From Thalassospira lohafexi (GTDB taxonomy: Bacteria > Pseudomonadota > Alphaproteobacteria > Rhodospirillales > Thalassospiraceae): DNA of 64,000 nucleotides. Below the pieces are notes generated by a model. That model searched no databases and was not told where the DNA came from. It saw only the letters and a program-made list of their open reading frames with translations. The DNA is taken from positions 553,069 to 617,068 of the forward strand of contig NZ_NXGX01000004.1 of NCBI RefSeq assembly GCF_002844275.1, read 5' to 3'. Positions 27,957 through 36,834 of this stretch are shown piece by piece (position 1 is the first letter of the stretch; each line of letters begins with the position of its first letter). Both the position numbers and the translations under genes were made by a program.

Positions 27957-28841
27957 ATGAGTGTTTTAGGTAGTAAAACGGTTCTAAGGGAAGACGGCCT
28001 GTCAGATACAGCGGCGACGGGTGTTTCTATTCTGTTAGATGTTGTTATCGTAAACTATAATACCTACGATGATACTTTCAAATGTGTCACACATTTGATC
28101 GAACAGCACGAGGTTGCGCCGCAGAATATCCATGTGGTCGATAATTGTTCCCTCGATGGATCTGGGCCGCGCCTTAAGCGGGATCTACCCGCCGAAGTTG
28201 ACGTTATTCTCTCTCAGACCAACAATGGTTTTGGTGCCGGGATCAATTTAGGAGCTCGTGCCGGTGAAGCTCCCTATATTCTCGTTCTGAACCCTGACTG
28301 TCGTCCCGAAACGGCCAATCTCCATCTTATATTAGAACATTTCATCCTGCACGCTGACGTTGGCCTCGTCGGGGCGGAGCTAATCAATCCCGATGGTTCT
28401 TTGCAGTATTCTGCGCGGACGTTTTATTCTGCGTTGGATGTGATCGTGCGGCGATCCCCCCTTCGGCGGATATTCCCCTTTAGCCGGGTAAATCGGAGCC
28501 ATTTATTGATGGGCGACCCGAGGAGCGGCCCGTTTGATGTTGATTGGGTTATGGGGACTGGATTTGTTGTTCGGCGCGAAGTATTTGAACGCGTCGGTGC
28601 AATGGACGAAGCATACTTTCTTTACATGGACGATGTGGATTTGTGTGCACGGGTACATAGTGCAGGATTCCGTGTTCAAATTCTACCGATTGTAAAGTTC
28701 GTTCATGACCATCGACGACAAAGCGGTTGGACTTGGCGATGGACGCGCTCCCACTCTTTGCATTTGGCGAGTTTTATACTTTTTACAAAACGTCACGGAC
28801 TGTCGCTGTTTCGGCGGCCCAAAATCCGTCAATACCCGTAA
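27957..28841 (+). CDS. Glycosyltransferase family 2 (rhamnosyltransferase-like)
   Basis: This 294-aa GT-A enzyme of the WbbL/rhamnosyltransferase-like subgroup carries VVIVNYNTYDDT, HVVDNCSLDGS, the metal site VLNPDCRPE, and the acceptor region FLYMDDVDLCARVHSAG. It first appears after a divergent promoter interval and starts a plus-strand run of glycan genes. A weak AGG is the only ribosome binding site seen, about 10 bases before the ATG. The transferred sugar is a guess. Confidence 0.88.
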   Translation: MSVLGSKTVLREDGLSDTAATGVSILLDVVIVNYNTYDDTFKCVTHLIEQHEVAPQNIHVVDNCSLDGSGPRLKRDLPAEVDVILSQTNNGFGAGINLGARAGEAPYILVLNPDCRPETANLHLILEHFILHADVGLVGAELINPDGSLQYSARTFYSALDVIVRRSPLRRIFPFSRVNRSHLLMGDPRSGPFDVDWVMGTGFVVRREVFERVGAMDEAYFLYMDDVDLCARVHSAGFRVQILPIVKFVHDHRRQSGWTWRWTRSHSLHLASFILFTKRHGLSLFRRPKIRQYP

Positions 28842-28863
28842 GTGTTGGTTTTTTGCGGTTTTG

Positions 28864-28903
28864 CCTCCGTCCATTTTGAAAGTGGGTTCCGCTTTCACGG
28901 AGG
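28864..28903 (+). terminator. Hairpin between GT2 and the next gene
   Basis: Two nested stems form here: CCTCCGT (28864-28870) with ACGGAGG (28897-28903), and GAAAGTG (28878-28884) with CGCTTTC (28890-28896) with one G-T pair. No T run follows, so it is a weak terminator or an mRNA processing hairpin. Confidence 0.35.
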
Positions 28904-28925
28904 GATTTCCTGATGGTGTGATTTT

Positions 28926-30224
28926 ATGAATTCCCCTCTTTCTTCATCCCGACCTGTTGTACTTGTTGATACATTTTCTTTTCATACATTTATTAATTCG
29001 GGATATTTTTACTGCTGGCACCTATCAGAAATTTACGATGTCGTTCTTTTGGTCGCCCCCAACGATGAACAGTCCCCCCCAATCAAAGCACTATGCGCAA
29101 CGCAGCGTATCAAGCGGGTGATCGTTCTTCCCGAACGCTCATGCCGGTGGGCAATACATGCTTGGTTTGTTCGTCGCCTGCCGGCGTTGCTTAACGAGCT
29201 CCAGCCGACGATCGTGTTGATGAACAATTGGCACTCGTTTCACCAAAAATACCTGTCTCGGGTTGTGCGTCGGTTCAGTCCTCTGGCACGCATCATCGTC
29301 TGCCTCAGCGTTCACGCTCCGGTGACTGATTTTGCCGTCACAGATTATCGCCTGAGAGAAGCAAGCCTTGTCAAATGGCGTGAGAGATGGTGGTGGATGC
29401 CTGGCCCTTTAGCCAATCTATTCTATCATCTGTGGGGGCGCTGGCTTGGATGGCGCGACTTTCTCATCCTTCCTCTTTTGCTCAGTGGTTTTCCCTTGCG
29501 CGAAACTCACAATCCATGGCGAGGAAAGCTTATCTCGAAGGATACCGGGAATCTGTTTGACGCAGTGCTATGCTATGCTCCCTATGAACAAGATGCCTAT
29601 TTGATGGAAATGGAAGAACGGCATAAAATTCATCTCGTGCAACATCCAATGACATTGTCAGCAGACGGGGTTGAGGTCTTGTTTCCTACGGAAAATGTCG
29701 AAAGTCCCACAGTTGTCTTGCCGTCATGTTGCCTAGATTACAACGTTCCAGAATCCACCGAACAACAAATTAGTCGCCTTGAAGCGATATGGGGTCAAGC
29801 GCTTGAAATTATACAAAGGCGCACGGGAGGAAAAATAATATGGTGGAAGCTGCATCCTGGCTTTGTCGACGACCCGACGATGCTTGGTTTGACACAAAGG
29901 CTAGAAGAAAGATTCCCCAATTTCGTTTCAATGACAGGGAAAATGACGGCTGAAGCCATGATCGTGTCCGCATCGTTGGTTGTTGGGGATGTCTCGACTG
30001 TTCTCCAATGGGCAAGTCGGTTTGGTAGATGCAGGACTCTTAGCTTGGATATCTTTGGTGTGGAAGGCGGTGACGAGATGGGGGCTATTCCTGATCTCAC
30101 CGTCATTCGGTCATTCGCCGACTTAGAAGAGGTAGACCTTCAGGCGCATAAAAAAAACGATCAGGACTACGCCCTTAGTTATCCTACACCTATAGAATTC
30201 CTAGAATCTATTGAGCGGGAGTGA
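28926..30224 (+). CDS. Putative GT-B transferase (CDP-glycerol/polysialyl-transferase-like)
   Basis: This 432-aa protein shows no clear N-terminal motif. Its C-terminal half has the IIWWKLHPGF strand-loop and, about 60 residues later, ASLVVGDVSTVLQWA. This pattern is shared by CDP-glycerol glycerophosphotransferases and capsule polymerases of GT-B fold, where the Lys/His-Pro and the Gly-Asp-Ser/Thr-Ser loop bind the donor. It is probably a glycan transferase, possibly using a CMP- or CDP-linked donor. That would fit the CMP-activated sugar expected from the SpsF-type enzyme, but this is inference. Confidence 0.6.
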   Translation: MNSPLSSSRPVVLVDTFSFHTFINSGYFYCWHLSEIYDVVLLVAPNDEQSPPIKALCATQRIKRVIVLPERSCRWAIHAWFVRRLPALLNELQPTIVLMNNWHSFHQKYLSRVVRRFSPLARIIVCLSVHAPVTDFAVTDYRLREASLVKWRERWWWMPGPLANLFYHLWGRWLGWRDFLILPLLLSGFPLRETHNPWRGKLISKDTGNLFDAVLCYAPYEQDAYLMEMEERHKIHLVQHPMTLSADGVEVLFPTENVESPTVVLPSCCLDYNVPESTEQQISRLEAIWGQALEIIQRRTGGKIIWWKLHPGFVDDPTMLGLTQRLEERFPNFVSMTGKMTAEAMIVSASLVVGDVSTVLQWASRFGRCRTLSLDIFGVEGGDEMGAIPDLTVIRSFADLEEVDLQAHKKNDQDYALSYPTPIEFLESIERE

Positions 30225-30680
30225 AACGATGATCTTTCTTAGGTTCGCGCGAGACGTGAACTTTGAAAGCCACCATGCCCGTGAGGGCGCGGTTGTTAGG
30301 TTTGTCTATAGCACTGTATCGGCAGAATGATCGCACACTGCTAGATTGGAGTATGCCGTATCTGAGTTAATGAGTATGCCGTATCTGAGTTAATGCTGTT
30401 TGTAAAAAAAGACTTTATGGCCTGCTGTCTGATACATAGCTAGTAAACCTATGAACGGTCGGCTTTAGCCGGACGATCAGATGTCCTCTTGTGGCCAATT
30501 ATCAAAGTTCGGTCGATGCAGGGGATCCGACCCTGTCCGCCTGCAGGACACTGCGAAACAACCATTTGTTGCGCTATTTCGATATCTGTTTCATTTTTGG
30601 GCCTCCGGTTTTGCCGAGCACTATTGCATCCATCTTTGCTGTATTTTTCATCACGGTTCCGAGGTTTCGACTTTTACATT
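30225..30680. other. Intergenic region with tandem repeat
   Basis: These 456 bases separate two plus-strand genes and hold no supported gene. Two exact 23-base tandem copies lie at 30349-30394. An open frame from a TTG at 30489 runs into the next gene but its first 64 residues are not membrane-protein-like and lack a ribosome binding site. Confidence 0.45.
30349..30394. repeat. 23-bp direct tandem repeat, two copies
   Basis: The unit beginning GAGTATGCCGTATCTGAGTT and ending AAT is repeated exactly once, with no spacer (30349-30371 and 30372-30394). It could be the multiple-repeat end of a vanished mobile element, a regulator site or a slippage product. No matching copy was noticed elsewhere in the window. 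Confidence 0.7.
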
Positions 30681-32759
30681 ATGCGTAAAACATCTGTTGC
30701 TTCGCCTTCTGTTCGATTGGGTAAAGCCGAACTTGTGGTTACGGCGCTGATTTTGGGAGGCGCGGCGGCGTCGACCATGGCGGCGCTACCGGTGTTTCGG
30801 TTTGGTGTATGGCGTGACGGCGAACCAACCGTGATTGCCGTGTTCGCATTGGGTGCTATGGCATGGTTATGGGGGGGGTATTTATACTCTCGACATAACC
30901 TTGCTAATACCCCACTGACGGTTACTGCATGTTTGCTGTTTGCCGTTTGGTGCAGTTTTACCAGCTTGTTTGCGCCTTTTCCAATTTTGTCCTTTCTGGG
31001 CAGCCCGCAACTGGGCGAAGGGCCTGCGCTGTTTTTCTGCTTGTCAGGGCTAATGTTGTTGATTTGGTCGTCCCGACAAAGACGCCTTGCTATGCGTGCG
31101 CCCTTGATTTCAGCCATTTTTATGATCCTTTATGCAGCCGTAGCCAATCGGCTGAGTGAGGATTCTGATTTCAGTCTTTTTGGATTTGAAGACTATGTCG
31201 GAGTGTTCGCCATTTTGCTGCCGGCTCTTTTGTATTGCCTAAGCAAAGAGTTCGCTTTGCCACCGCGCGGGTGTCATGTCGTGGTGCTGATTGGATATGG
31301 GCTTGCTGTATTGTTGTCATTGGATGGCAATAACCAGGGTGCAGCTATGGCACTTGTACTCAGTGCGAGTATTTGGGCTGTAATGACCTTGCTGTTTGCG
31401 CGCGGCAAGCTGTTATGGCAACGCGTCGCGATTTGGGGGGCAATGGTCGCGGTTGTCATGATTCCGCTTTGTATCATGGTCGGTTTGTGGGCGCTTGGTC
31501 AGAATATTGATATTCATCAGGAAGCCAGCTTGCCCGAGCTCTATCCTCGACTCTATTCGATGGTGTCACGCGCCTTGATGTTGAAATTAACCGCTTATGC
31601 TTTTGGCGATGGCGGGCCTTGGACATATCTTTTGGGCAATGGCTTTGGTCATTCGCTGTTCTACATCCAAAATTATCTACCGTTCTCGGGGCAAAGTTTT
31701 CTGTACCCAAATTGGGATGTGTTTTATCGCGATTTTGTCCACACCCATTCAATCCCGTATGAAGTGCTACTCTCTGGCGGAATCATCGCGCTGGCATTGT
31801 ATCTAATCGTTTTTGTTCTTTGGATATACGAAGCAGCGGCGGAACACCGCGCAATCGTTATTGCGACCGCATTGGGTTATATGGTGGTGATATCGATCTG
31901 GTTCGAATTTGCCTCTTTCATTCCTCTTTTGGCATTGGTGATAGGGGCAACATTGCAAAACAGCGACGATCCGGGCCGGCGATGGGGGCTGCTTGTGTGG
32001 CCGCGCGGGGCATGGATGGGGGGCGTTTTGATAGGGTTTGTTTTGAGCGGTAGCGCTGTTTGGTTGTATTGGCAGAATAGAGGACTGGATAGGACCGTGT
32101 TTATGGCAAGCGCCAAACCACTCAACAGTCTGGCGCTCCCCGATGATGGCGCCCGCGGGGACATATCGTTGCAGCGTGCTTTGCTTGATGGTTGTCGGCC
32201 ATTGGCAGGGCAAGATAGCAATGATGTGATAAGTATTTCAGCCGCTCAGATTGAATGGTGCAATGGATTGTTACTGCAGGCGCGCCGTGAGATCGACTCT
32301 CATCCCAATAGTGCATTGGTACTTGCCTATCTTGTGCTCGCTGACGAGTTCGCCAATAGTGCTGCTGATGCACCACCAGTATCCAGAGATATTCAGAAAG
32401 TGCTGAGCGATAACTGGGGGGATGTCGCAGAGCACCTTATTGTGGTTGCTCCACATCGTGTTGATGTCCTCGTGACGTATTTTTCTTATTTGGCCGATGC
32501 GGATGTGCCGGAAGGAACCCGGCAACAAGGCGTACGAATCCTGAGTGCATTTGCGCGCCAATATCCAGAAAACCCGATTGTTTTATGGTTTAACGGTCAG
32601 CAAAAACTAAACGATCAATCACGTCAGCACGTATTTGACGGCCTGACAGAAATGATTGATTCAATCGAGAAACATCACCTAGAGCGTTACATTGGCTTGC
32701 CCGATGATATGTTGGCAAAGTTGAAAAAAGTTCGCGCTGAGCTTGCGGTGGGAGGATAG
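30681..32759 (+). CDS. O-antigen ligase/polymerase-family membrane protein
   Basis: This 692-aa integral membrane protein has about eleven hydrophobic segments in the first 480 residues. The large periplasmic loop carries VHTHSIPYEVLLSGGI, the pattern of the Wzy_C (O-antigen ligase) domain, where the His is catalytically important. About 200 residues after the membrane part form a soluble, helical C-terminal domain of unknown function, longer than in WaaL. The ATG at 30681 is used because it precedes the first hydrophobic segment directly; its ribosome binding site is weak. It could ligate glycan to lipid A or a protein, or polymerise it. Confidence 0.82.
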   Translation: MRKTSVASPSVRLGKAELVVTALILGGAAASTMAALPVFRFGVWRDGEPTVIAVFALGAMAWLWGGYLYSRHNLANTPLTVTACLLFAVWCSFTSLFAPFPILSFLGSPQLGEGPALFFCLSGLMLLIWSSRQRRLAMRAPLISAIFMILYAAVANRLSEDSDFSLFGFEDYVGVFAILLPALLYCLSKEFALPPRGCHVVVLIGYGLAVLLSLDGNNQGAAMALVLSASIWAVMTLLFARGKLLWQRVAIWGAMVAVVMIPLCIMVGLWALGQNIDIHQEASLPELYPRLYSMVSRALMLKLTAYAFGDGGPWTYLLGNGFGHSLFYIQNYLPFSGQSFLYPNWDVFYRDFVHTHSIPYEVLLSGGIIALALYLIVFVLWIYEAAAEHRAIVIATALGYMVVISIWFEFASFIPLLALVIGATLQNSDDPGRRWGLLVWPRGAWMGGVLIGFVLSGSAVWLYWQNRGLDRTVFMASAKPLNSLALPDDGARGDISLQRALLDGCRPLAGQDSNDVISISAAQIEWCNGLLLQARREIDSHPNSALVLAYLVLADEFANSAADAPPVSRDIQKVLSDNWGDVAEHLIVVAPHRVDVLVTYFSYLADADVPEGTRQQGVRILSAFARQYPENPIVLWFNGQQKLNDQSRQHVFDGLTEMIDSIEKHHLERYIGLPDDMLAKLKKVRAELAVGG

Positions 32760-33162
32760 ATTTAGCCTCAAAGTATGGTGAGTCTGTGTTATTGGCGCCG
32801 CACGAACCGTCACGTCCCCAGAGTTGCAGGTATCAATAAAGCCAAACCATAAAGGGCAAAATATGCCCTTTCAATAACAACGTTTATTCCCTTGATTGAT
32901 GTATATTTCTTGAGCACTCGCTTGGCTGTTAGCATATGAGCGCCTTACGATTATGTGCATCTACAGGAGCTATACACAGCATCAACATACGCACTATGTC
33001 TATATCGCATCACAATGAGTGACAAATTCGCAACGTGCGAGCAACATATTGCTATTGTAGGGGTTTTTTGTGGCTGTTGTGTTTTTTTTTGATTGCTCTG
33101 ATTGAGCCACCGTCGCATAAATATCAACAAGTATAGAAGTTTCGCTGTTGGAGAGGCATATT
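32760..33162. other. Intergenic region upstream of beta-barrel gene
   Basis: This 403-base region holds the hairpin at 32851-32871, a T9 run (33082-33090) and the ribosome binding site of the next gene. The promoter of the outer membrane protein should lie in the right half. I find no gene. Confidence 0.45.
32851..32871 (+). terminator. Hairpin after the ligase gene
   Basis: AAAGGGCA and TGCCCTTT form a perfect 8-base stem around the loop AAATA, 92 bases after the ligase stop. The downstream T run is missing, so termination may be weak. Confidence 0.5.
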
Positions 33163-34230
33163 GTGATTTCAAAGTTTAGTTTTGCTGTTGTTGGCGCCGT
33201 TTGCGCCTTTACCGCGTTCCAAGTATCTGCAGAAACCTACACATCCGGTGAAAACGCTGCGGGTGCAACTGTCGTTGCGCCGACCGTTGGTCGTACTGTT
33301 ACACAGGCGAATGTCAGCAACATTTCGAACCATCTCGATGCTCTGGTTGGAAATATCGGCGGCGGCTTCGGCGGTGGATTTGGCGGGGGTCTTTCGGACG
33401 CACTGGATGGTGGCGAAGATAAACAAAGCATCGCTTTGTTCGACACTAAACTGCAAAACGGCTTGGCTGCTGGTGAAGAGCAGCGCAAAACCAGCGTCTG
33501 GGCAAACGGAAGCTACACATACGTAGATGACGACAAAGCCGGGACCGAGTTCGATGGCGACGTGAAAGCACTTAATATCGGCGGCGACACCCGTCTCACA
33601 GACGATTTCCTTGTCGGTATTTCGCTTGGCTATTCTAAATCCGACATCGACACCACCTTTAATAATGGTAACTACCAAGAAGACGCTTACACGTTTGCCG
33701 GTTATGGCTTGTATGAAATTACCAATGACCTGAATTTTGCGGCTATGATTGGTCATACATGGTCAAGCGTTGATCAGGATCGTCAGAACGGTTTAACTAC
33801 GTCCGAGACGGACGGTGAAACCATGTTTGCAGCAACTACATTGACCCAAAACTTCCGCTTTGACAGACTTGGCCTGCAGGCAAATGTTGGGTACATGTGG
33901 TCGGATCGAGATACAGACGGCTATACCGAAAGCGACGCTAACGTTGTTGCCGCAACCACGGCACAAACCAGTCAGGGACGTATCGGTGGGGGCGTTTCCT
34001 ACGATTTTGAAACGTCCTCGGTACTATACACGCCGTTTACGAGCCTTTCCTATTTGCATGATTTTTCGGATGAGATCAACGATGATGCCAACGCATTCGA
34101 CACCGGATTGGGGCTGACAGTTTCGTCTAAAGACGGAATGCTTGAAGGAACCTTCCAGGTTAAGACTCAGTTGGGCCGCGACGATTATAGCCAGACCACT
34201 GGTTCGGCTATGTTGCGCGTCAACTTCTAG
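33163..34230 (+). CDS. Autotransporter-type outer membrane beta-barrel protein
   Basis: This 355-aa outer membrane protein starts with a GTG 6 bases after GAGAGG. A signal peptide ends in VSA before ETYTSG. Residues 25-110 form a short passenger or linker with a GGGFGGGFGGGL segment. About 240 C-terminal residues alternate in the beta-strand pattern of the autotransporter domain and end in Arg-Val-Asn-Phe, the terminal Phe recognised by the BAM complex. With so short a passenger it is more likely a barrel with surface loops than a secreted protease or adhesin. It has its own strong terminator (34269-34299). Confidence 0.85.
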   Translation: MISKFSFAVVGAVCAFTAFQVSAETYTSGENAAGATVVAPTVGRTVTQANVSNISNHLDALVGNIGGGFGGGFGGGLSDALDGGEDKQSIALFDTKLQNGLAAGEEQRKTSVWANGSYTYVDDDKAGTEFDGDVKALNIGGDTRLTDDFLVGISLGYSKSDIDTTFNNGNYQEDAYTFAGYGLYEITNDLNFAAMIGHTWSSVDQDRQNGLTTSETDGETMFAATTLTQNFRFDRLGLQANVGYMWSDRDTDGYTESDANVVAATTAQTSQGRIGGGVSYDFETSSVLYTPFTSLSYLHDFSDEINDDANAFDTGLGLTVSSKDGMLEGTFQVKTQLGRDDYSQTTGSAMLRVNF

Positions 34231-34249
34231 TTAGTCCGTCAAGATTGAT

Positions 34250-35125
34250 ATGCGGTCGCATGTTTTTCAAAGGGCCAGGCAAATATGCCTGGCCCTTTTG
34301 TCGTTGTCGTTTTTATCTGCTTGTCAAACCTTGACTGCTACGGATGCCTATCGACAGGCCGATAAAATGGCGGATGGCGCGAGATGGTCCGCAGCTTATG
34401 CCGAAACACCGCACTTTACCCTTAAAACTTACTTGTCACCGCAACGTGCGCAGCAACGGCCAATCGTGATTTATATTGAAGGGGATGGCTTTGCCTGGGT
34501 GAGAGACAATTGGGTATCGCCAGATCCAACGCCCCGCGATCCGTTCATGTTGGATGTTGCGTTGCGCGATGATTATTTCAACGCGGCTTATCTCGCCCGT
34601 CCTTGCCAGTACGTTATTGAAACTGGTCGCGGCGCTAATTGTCAATCTGCTCTGTGGACGGATGCGCGCTTCAATGAAGTCGTGATCGCAGATATGAGTC
34701 AGGCCATTGATCAACTTCTGTCCCTGCGGGCGCATCATGGGGTGGTTCTTGTGGGAGGGTCCGGGGGCGGATCTGTTGCGATGTTGGTGGCCGCGCGCCG
34801 CAATGATATCGACGCCATTGTTACTCTCTCCGGATTGCTCAATCATAGGGCTTGGTCCCACTACCACAAGATATCCTCCCTTGGTCAATCTTTAAACCCG
34901 GCTGATTTCTATCCAAAAACCGCGTCAATACCGCAACTACATCTGCTGGCGGGCGAAGATACGGTGATTCCAGTTCAATTGTCCCAGCAGGAGCTCGGTC
35001 ACCTGATGCAGCTGTCCCCAAATAGTGTTAATTGGCGTGAAGTTCCTGAGATTGATCATAGCTGCTGTTGGGCGGGGTATTGGGCGAAAAACTCGCGCCA
35101 GTTGATTGAGGGGCTTATCAAGTAA
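34250..35125 (+). CDS. Lipoprotein alpha/beta hydrolase
   Basis: This 291-aa protein has a lipoprotein signal ending in the lipobox Leu-Ser-Ala-Cys25, so it should be lipid-anchored. It has an alpha/beta hydrolase core: nucleophile Ser171 in VGGSGGGS, candidate acid Asp237 in AGEDTVIP and candidate His270 in PEIDHS. Substrates could be esters on lipids or glycans; none can be assigned. The gene starts 19 bases after the beta-barrel gene and its signal-peptide codons contain the strong terminator hairpin of that gene, so it is expressed only by readthrough or from another promoter. No good ribosome binding site is visible. Confidence 0.78.
   Translation: MRSHVFQRARQICLALLSLSFLSACQTLTATDAYRQADKMADGARWSAAYAETPHFTLKTYLSPQRAQQRPIVIYIEGDGFAWVRDNWVSPDPTPRDPFMLDVALRDDYFNAAYLARPCQYVIETGRGANCQSALWTDARFNEVVIADMSQAIDQLLSLRAHHGVVLVGGSGGGSVAMLVAARRNDIDAIVTLSGLLNHRAWSHYHKISSLGQSLNPADFYPKTASIPQLHLLAGEDTVIPVQLSQQELGHLMQLSPNSVNWREVPEIDHSCCWAGYWAKNSRQLIEGLIK
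34269..34299 (+). terminator. Intrinsic terminator embedded in lipoprotein gene
   Basis: AAAGGGCCAGGCA (34269-34281) pairs perfectly with 34286-34298 around the loop AATA, giving a 13-base stem that ends in TTTT. It lies 39 bases after the stop of the beta-barrel gene but within codons 7-17 of the next gene. Confidence 0.8.
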
Positions 35126-35425
35126 GTTTTTGAAAGATATCAAATATACATAGAATAAAGGAATGGCGACATGTAAATTTTGGGTTTATTTTTTGTGTTA
35201 TCGGTGCGGATTTGTATGGTTACTCAAGGATTGTGAAATAAGTATTTTTTATAAATATTTTAGTATTGTATTTAGTTTTGTTCTTAAAAGAAGATTTAAA
35301 TTTTTTATTACTCGGTCATTGCCATTGTTTTATTAATTTTTATGTAATGAAATTTATCTTGTTTTATGATGGCAGAGGTAAAGTATTTTAGCCATGAAAA
35401 TCGTATTAATTAAATGTAAAATGAT
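35126..35425. other. Strongly AT-rich intergenic region
   Basis: These 300 bases contain no gene. They are among the most AT-rich in the window and lead directly into an AT-rich membrane protein gene. Confidence 0.5.
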
Positions 35426-36682
35426 ATGTTAAGTGAAAAAATATACGCCTTTATTGGTTCTCTCGTTGTTGCATCAACAATATTTCTTTGGGCTATAGAA
35501 ATAGGTCCGGATAATTACGATGTAGGTTTGAATGTTATAATTTCAGTGATAGCCCTCATAATATATTTCCCTTACATCATTAAAAAATTAGACATATTTC
35601 CATTTGTTTTTTCTGCATCTATTGTTGTTTATCAAATAACTTGGACGATGATAAACGGATTCGATGTGCGGTCAACGTTGACATGCATATGTTTTGTTTT
35701 TTATTTTTATGGCGTCTTCTATTCTGTTTTGTTTTGCTTGAAAGATAAATTTTTAACCTTTAAAGAGTTAGTCATACCATTCTTGACAGCTCAAATATGT
35801 TTGCAAGCATTGCAGATATTTGATGTGTTTAGTTTGCATGGTTTTTATACCGTTAGGATGTACATATTTGGTTCAATTGGGGGGACCGGATTTTACGGTG
35901 AAGGATCTCACGTTGCCCTGTCGCTAGTGCCCTTGATGTTCCTGAAAGACAATCGTGGCAGCCATTTTAATCTTTACAGCATTTTGGTCGCTTCCTCATT
36001 GCTTTTGGGGATTTCGTCAACAGCTGTTCTGGGTATTTTACTTATTTGCGTATTATTTATGCTCAGGTCCCAAAGTTGGGAGCGGATTGCAATTGTAACA
36101 TCGGTGATTATCTGTGTTTTGGCTGCTGAAATTGTTGTTTGGCGGCTCTTTGATGTTGTACCTATAACACCTTTAGCAAGCCGAATATGGGGATTTTTTC
36201 AAATCCTCGGTGGTGATCTCAGCCCAAGAGTTAGTTTATCCTCACTGGTTTATGTCAACGGCGTTGATATGGCTTGGTCGGGACTTAAGGACATTATTGG
36301 TTCTGGCCTTGGGCATTTTAACATCTATTTTGCTGATTCTATTGCACGCACCGCGATCTATAAAATTATACATGGCCCACTAAATAAGGATGACGGTAGT
36401 GTCGTCTTGCTGAAGATGATCGGCGAATTGGGGGTGCTTGGATTGGCGATTGTCGTCTATTTCATATTAAGCAGCTTGGCGATTATTAACAAATATGGGG
36501 ATAGTATTTTATCGGTGTTTGCCAGTTTCCTGATAATGGCCGCGATTCGCAGCGCAGGGTATTTCCACGGACCTTATATCTTGTCGTTTGCGCTGGTTGG
36601 GGTGCTTTGGCAAATGGGTAAGCTGCCAAGGATGCCTTTTAGGCGACAAACAGATATCAACAACACGATGTCGCACCCTTAA
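35426..36682 (+). CDS. Wzy-type polysaccharide polymerase
   Basis: This 418-aa protein has about eleven predicted membrane segments and a large extracytoplasmic loop between about residues 245 and 320 (LGGDLSPRVSL through IIGSGLGHFNIYF). The Gly-Ser-Gly-Leu-Gly-His stretch resembles the loop of O-antigen polymerase and ligase proteins. With the flippase and sugar transferase it would complete a Wzx/Wzy assembly system. Sequence conservation in this family is low, so the call rests on topology and context. It is AT-rich at the 5' end. Confidence 0.72.
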   Translation: MLSEKIYAFIGSLVVASTIFLWAIEIGPDNYDVGLNVIISVIALIIYFPYIIKKLDIFPFVFSASIVVYQITWTMINGFDVRSTLTCICFVFYFYGVFYSVLFCLKDKFLTFKELVIPFLTAQICLQALQIFDVFSLHGFYTVRMYIFGSIGGTGFYGEGSHVALSLVPLMFLKDNRGSHFNLYSILVASSLLLGISSTAVLGILLICVLFMLRSQSWERIAIVTSVIICVLAAEIVVWRLFDVVPITPLASRIWGFFQILGGDLSPRVSLSSLVYVNGVDMAWSGLKDIIGSGLGHFNIYFADSIARTAIYKIIHGPLNKDDGSVVLLKMIGELGVLGLAIVVYFILSSLAIINKYGDSILSVFASFLIMAAIRSAGYFHGPYILSFALVGVLWQMGKLPRMPFRRQTDINNTMSHP

Positions 36683-36834
36683 GATAACAGCAGGGTGATG
36701 GGTGATAGACATGCCCCTCTTGCACGTTAACGTATGCGGCTGGCTAACACCCGGATCATAAGTGCGATGTCGATCCCGACACGGCGTTTTATTATCCATT
36801 CGATCAATTTGGTCGTAACTCTGTTTTAATTTGG

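Noticed and set aside
30349..30394. Tandem repeat as a CRISPR array
   Set aside because: Only two copies, no spacer between them, and no cas gene in the window.
30489..30680. 64-residue extension of the ligase protein from a TTG codon
   Set aside because: No ribosome binding site, Cys-rich non-membrane composition, and a better ATG at 30681 just before the first hydrophobic segment.
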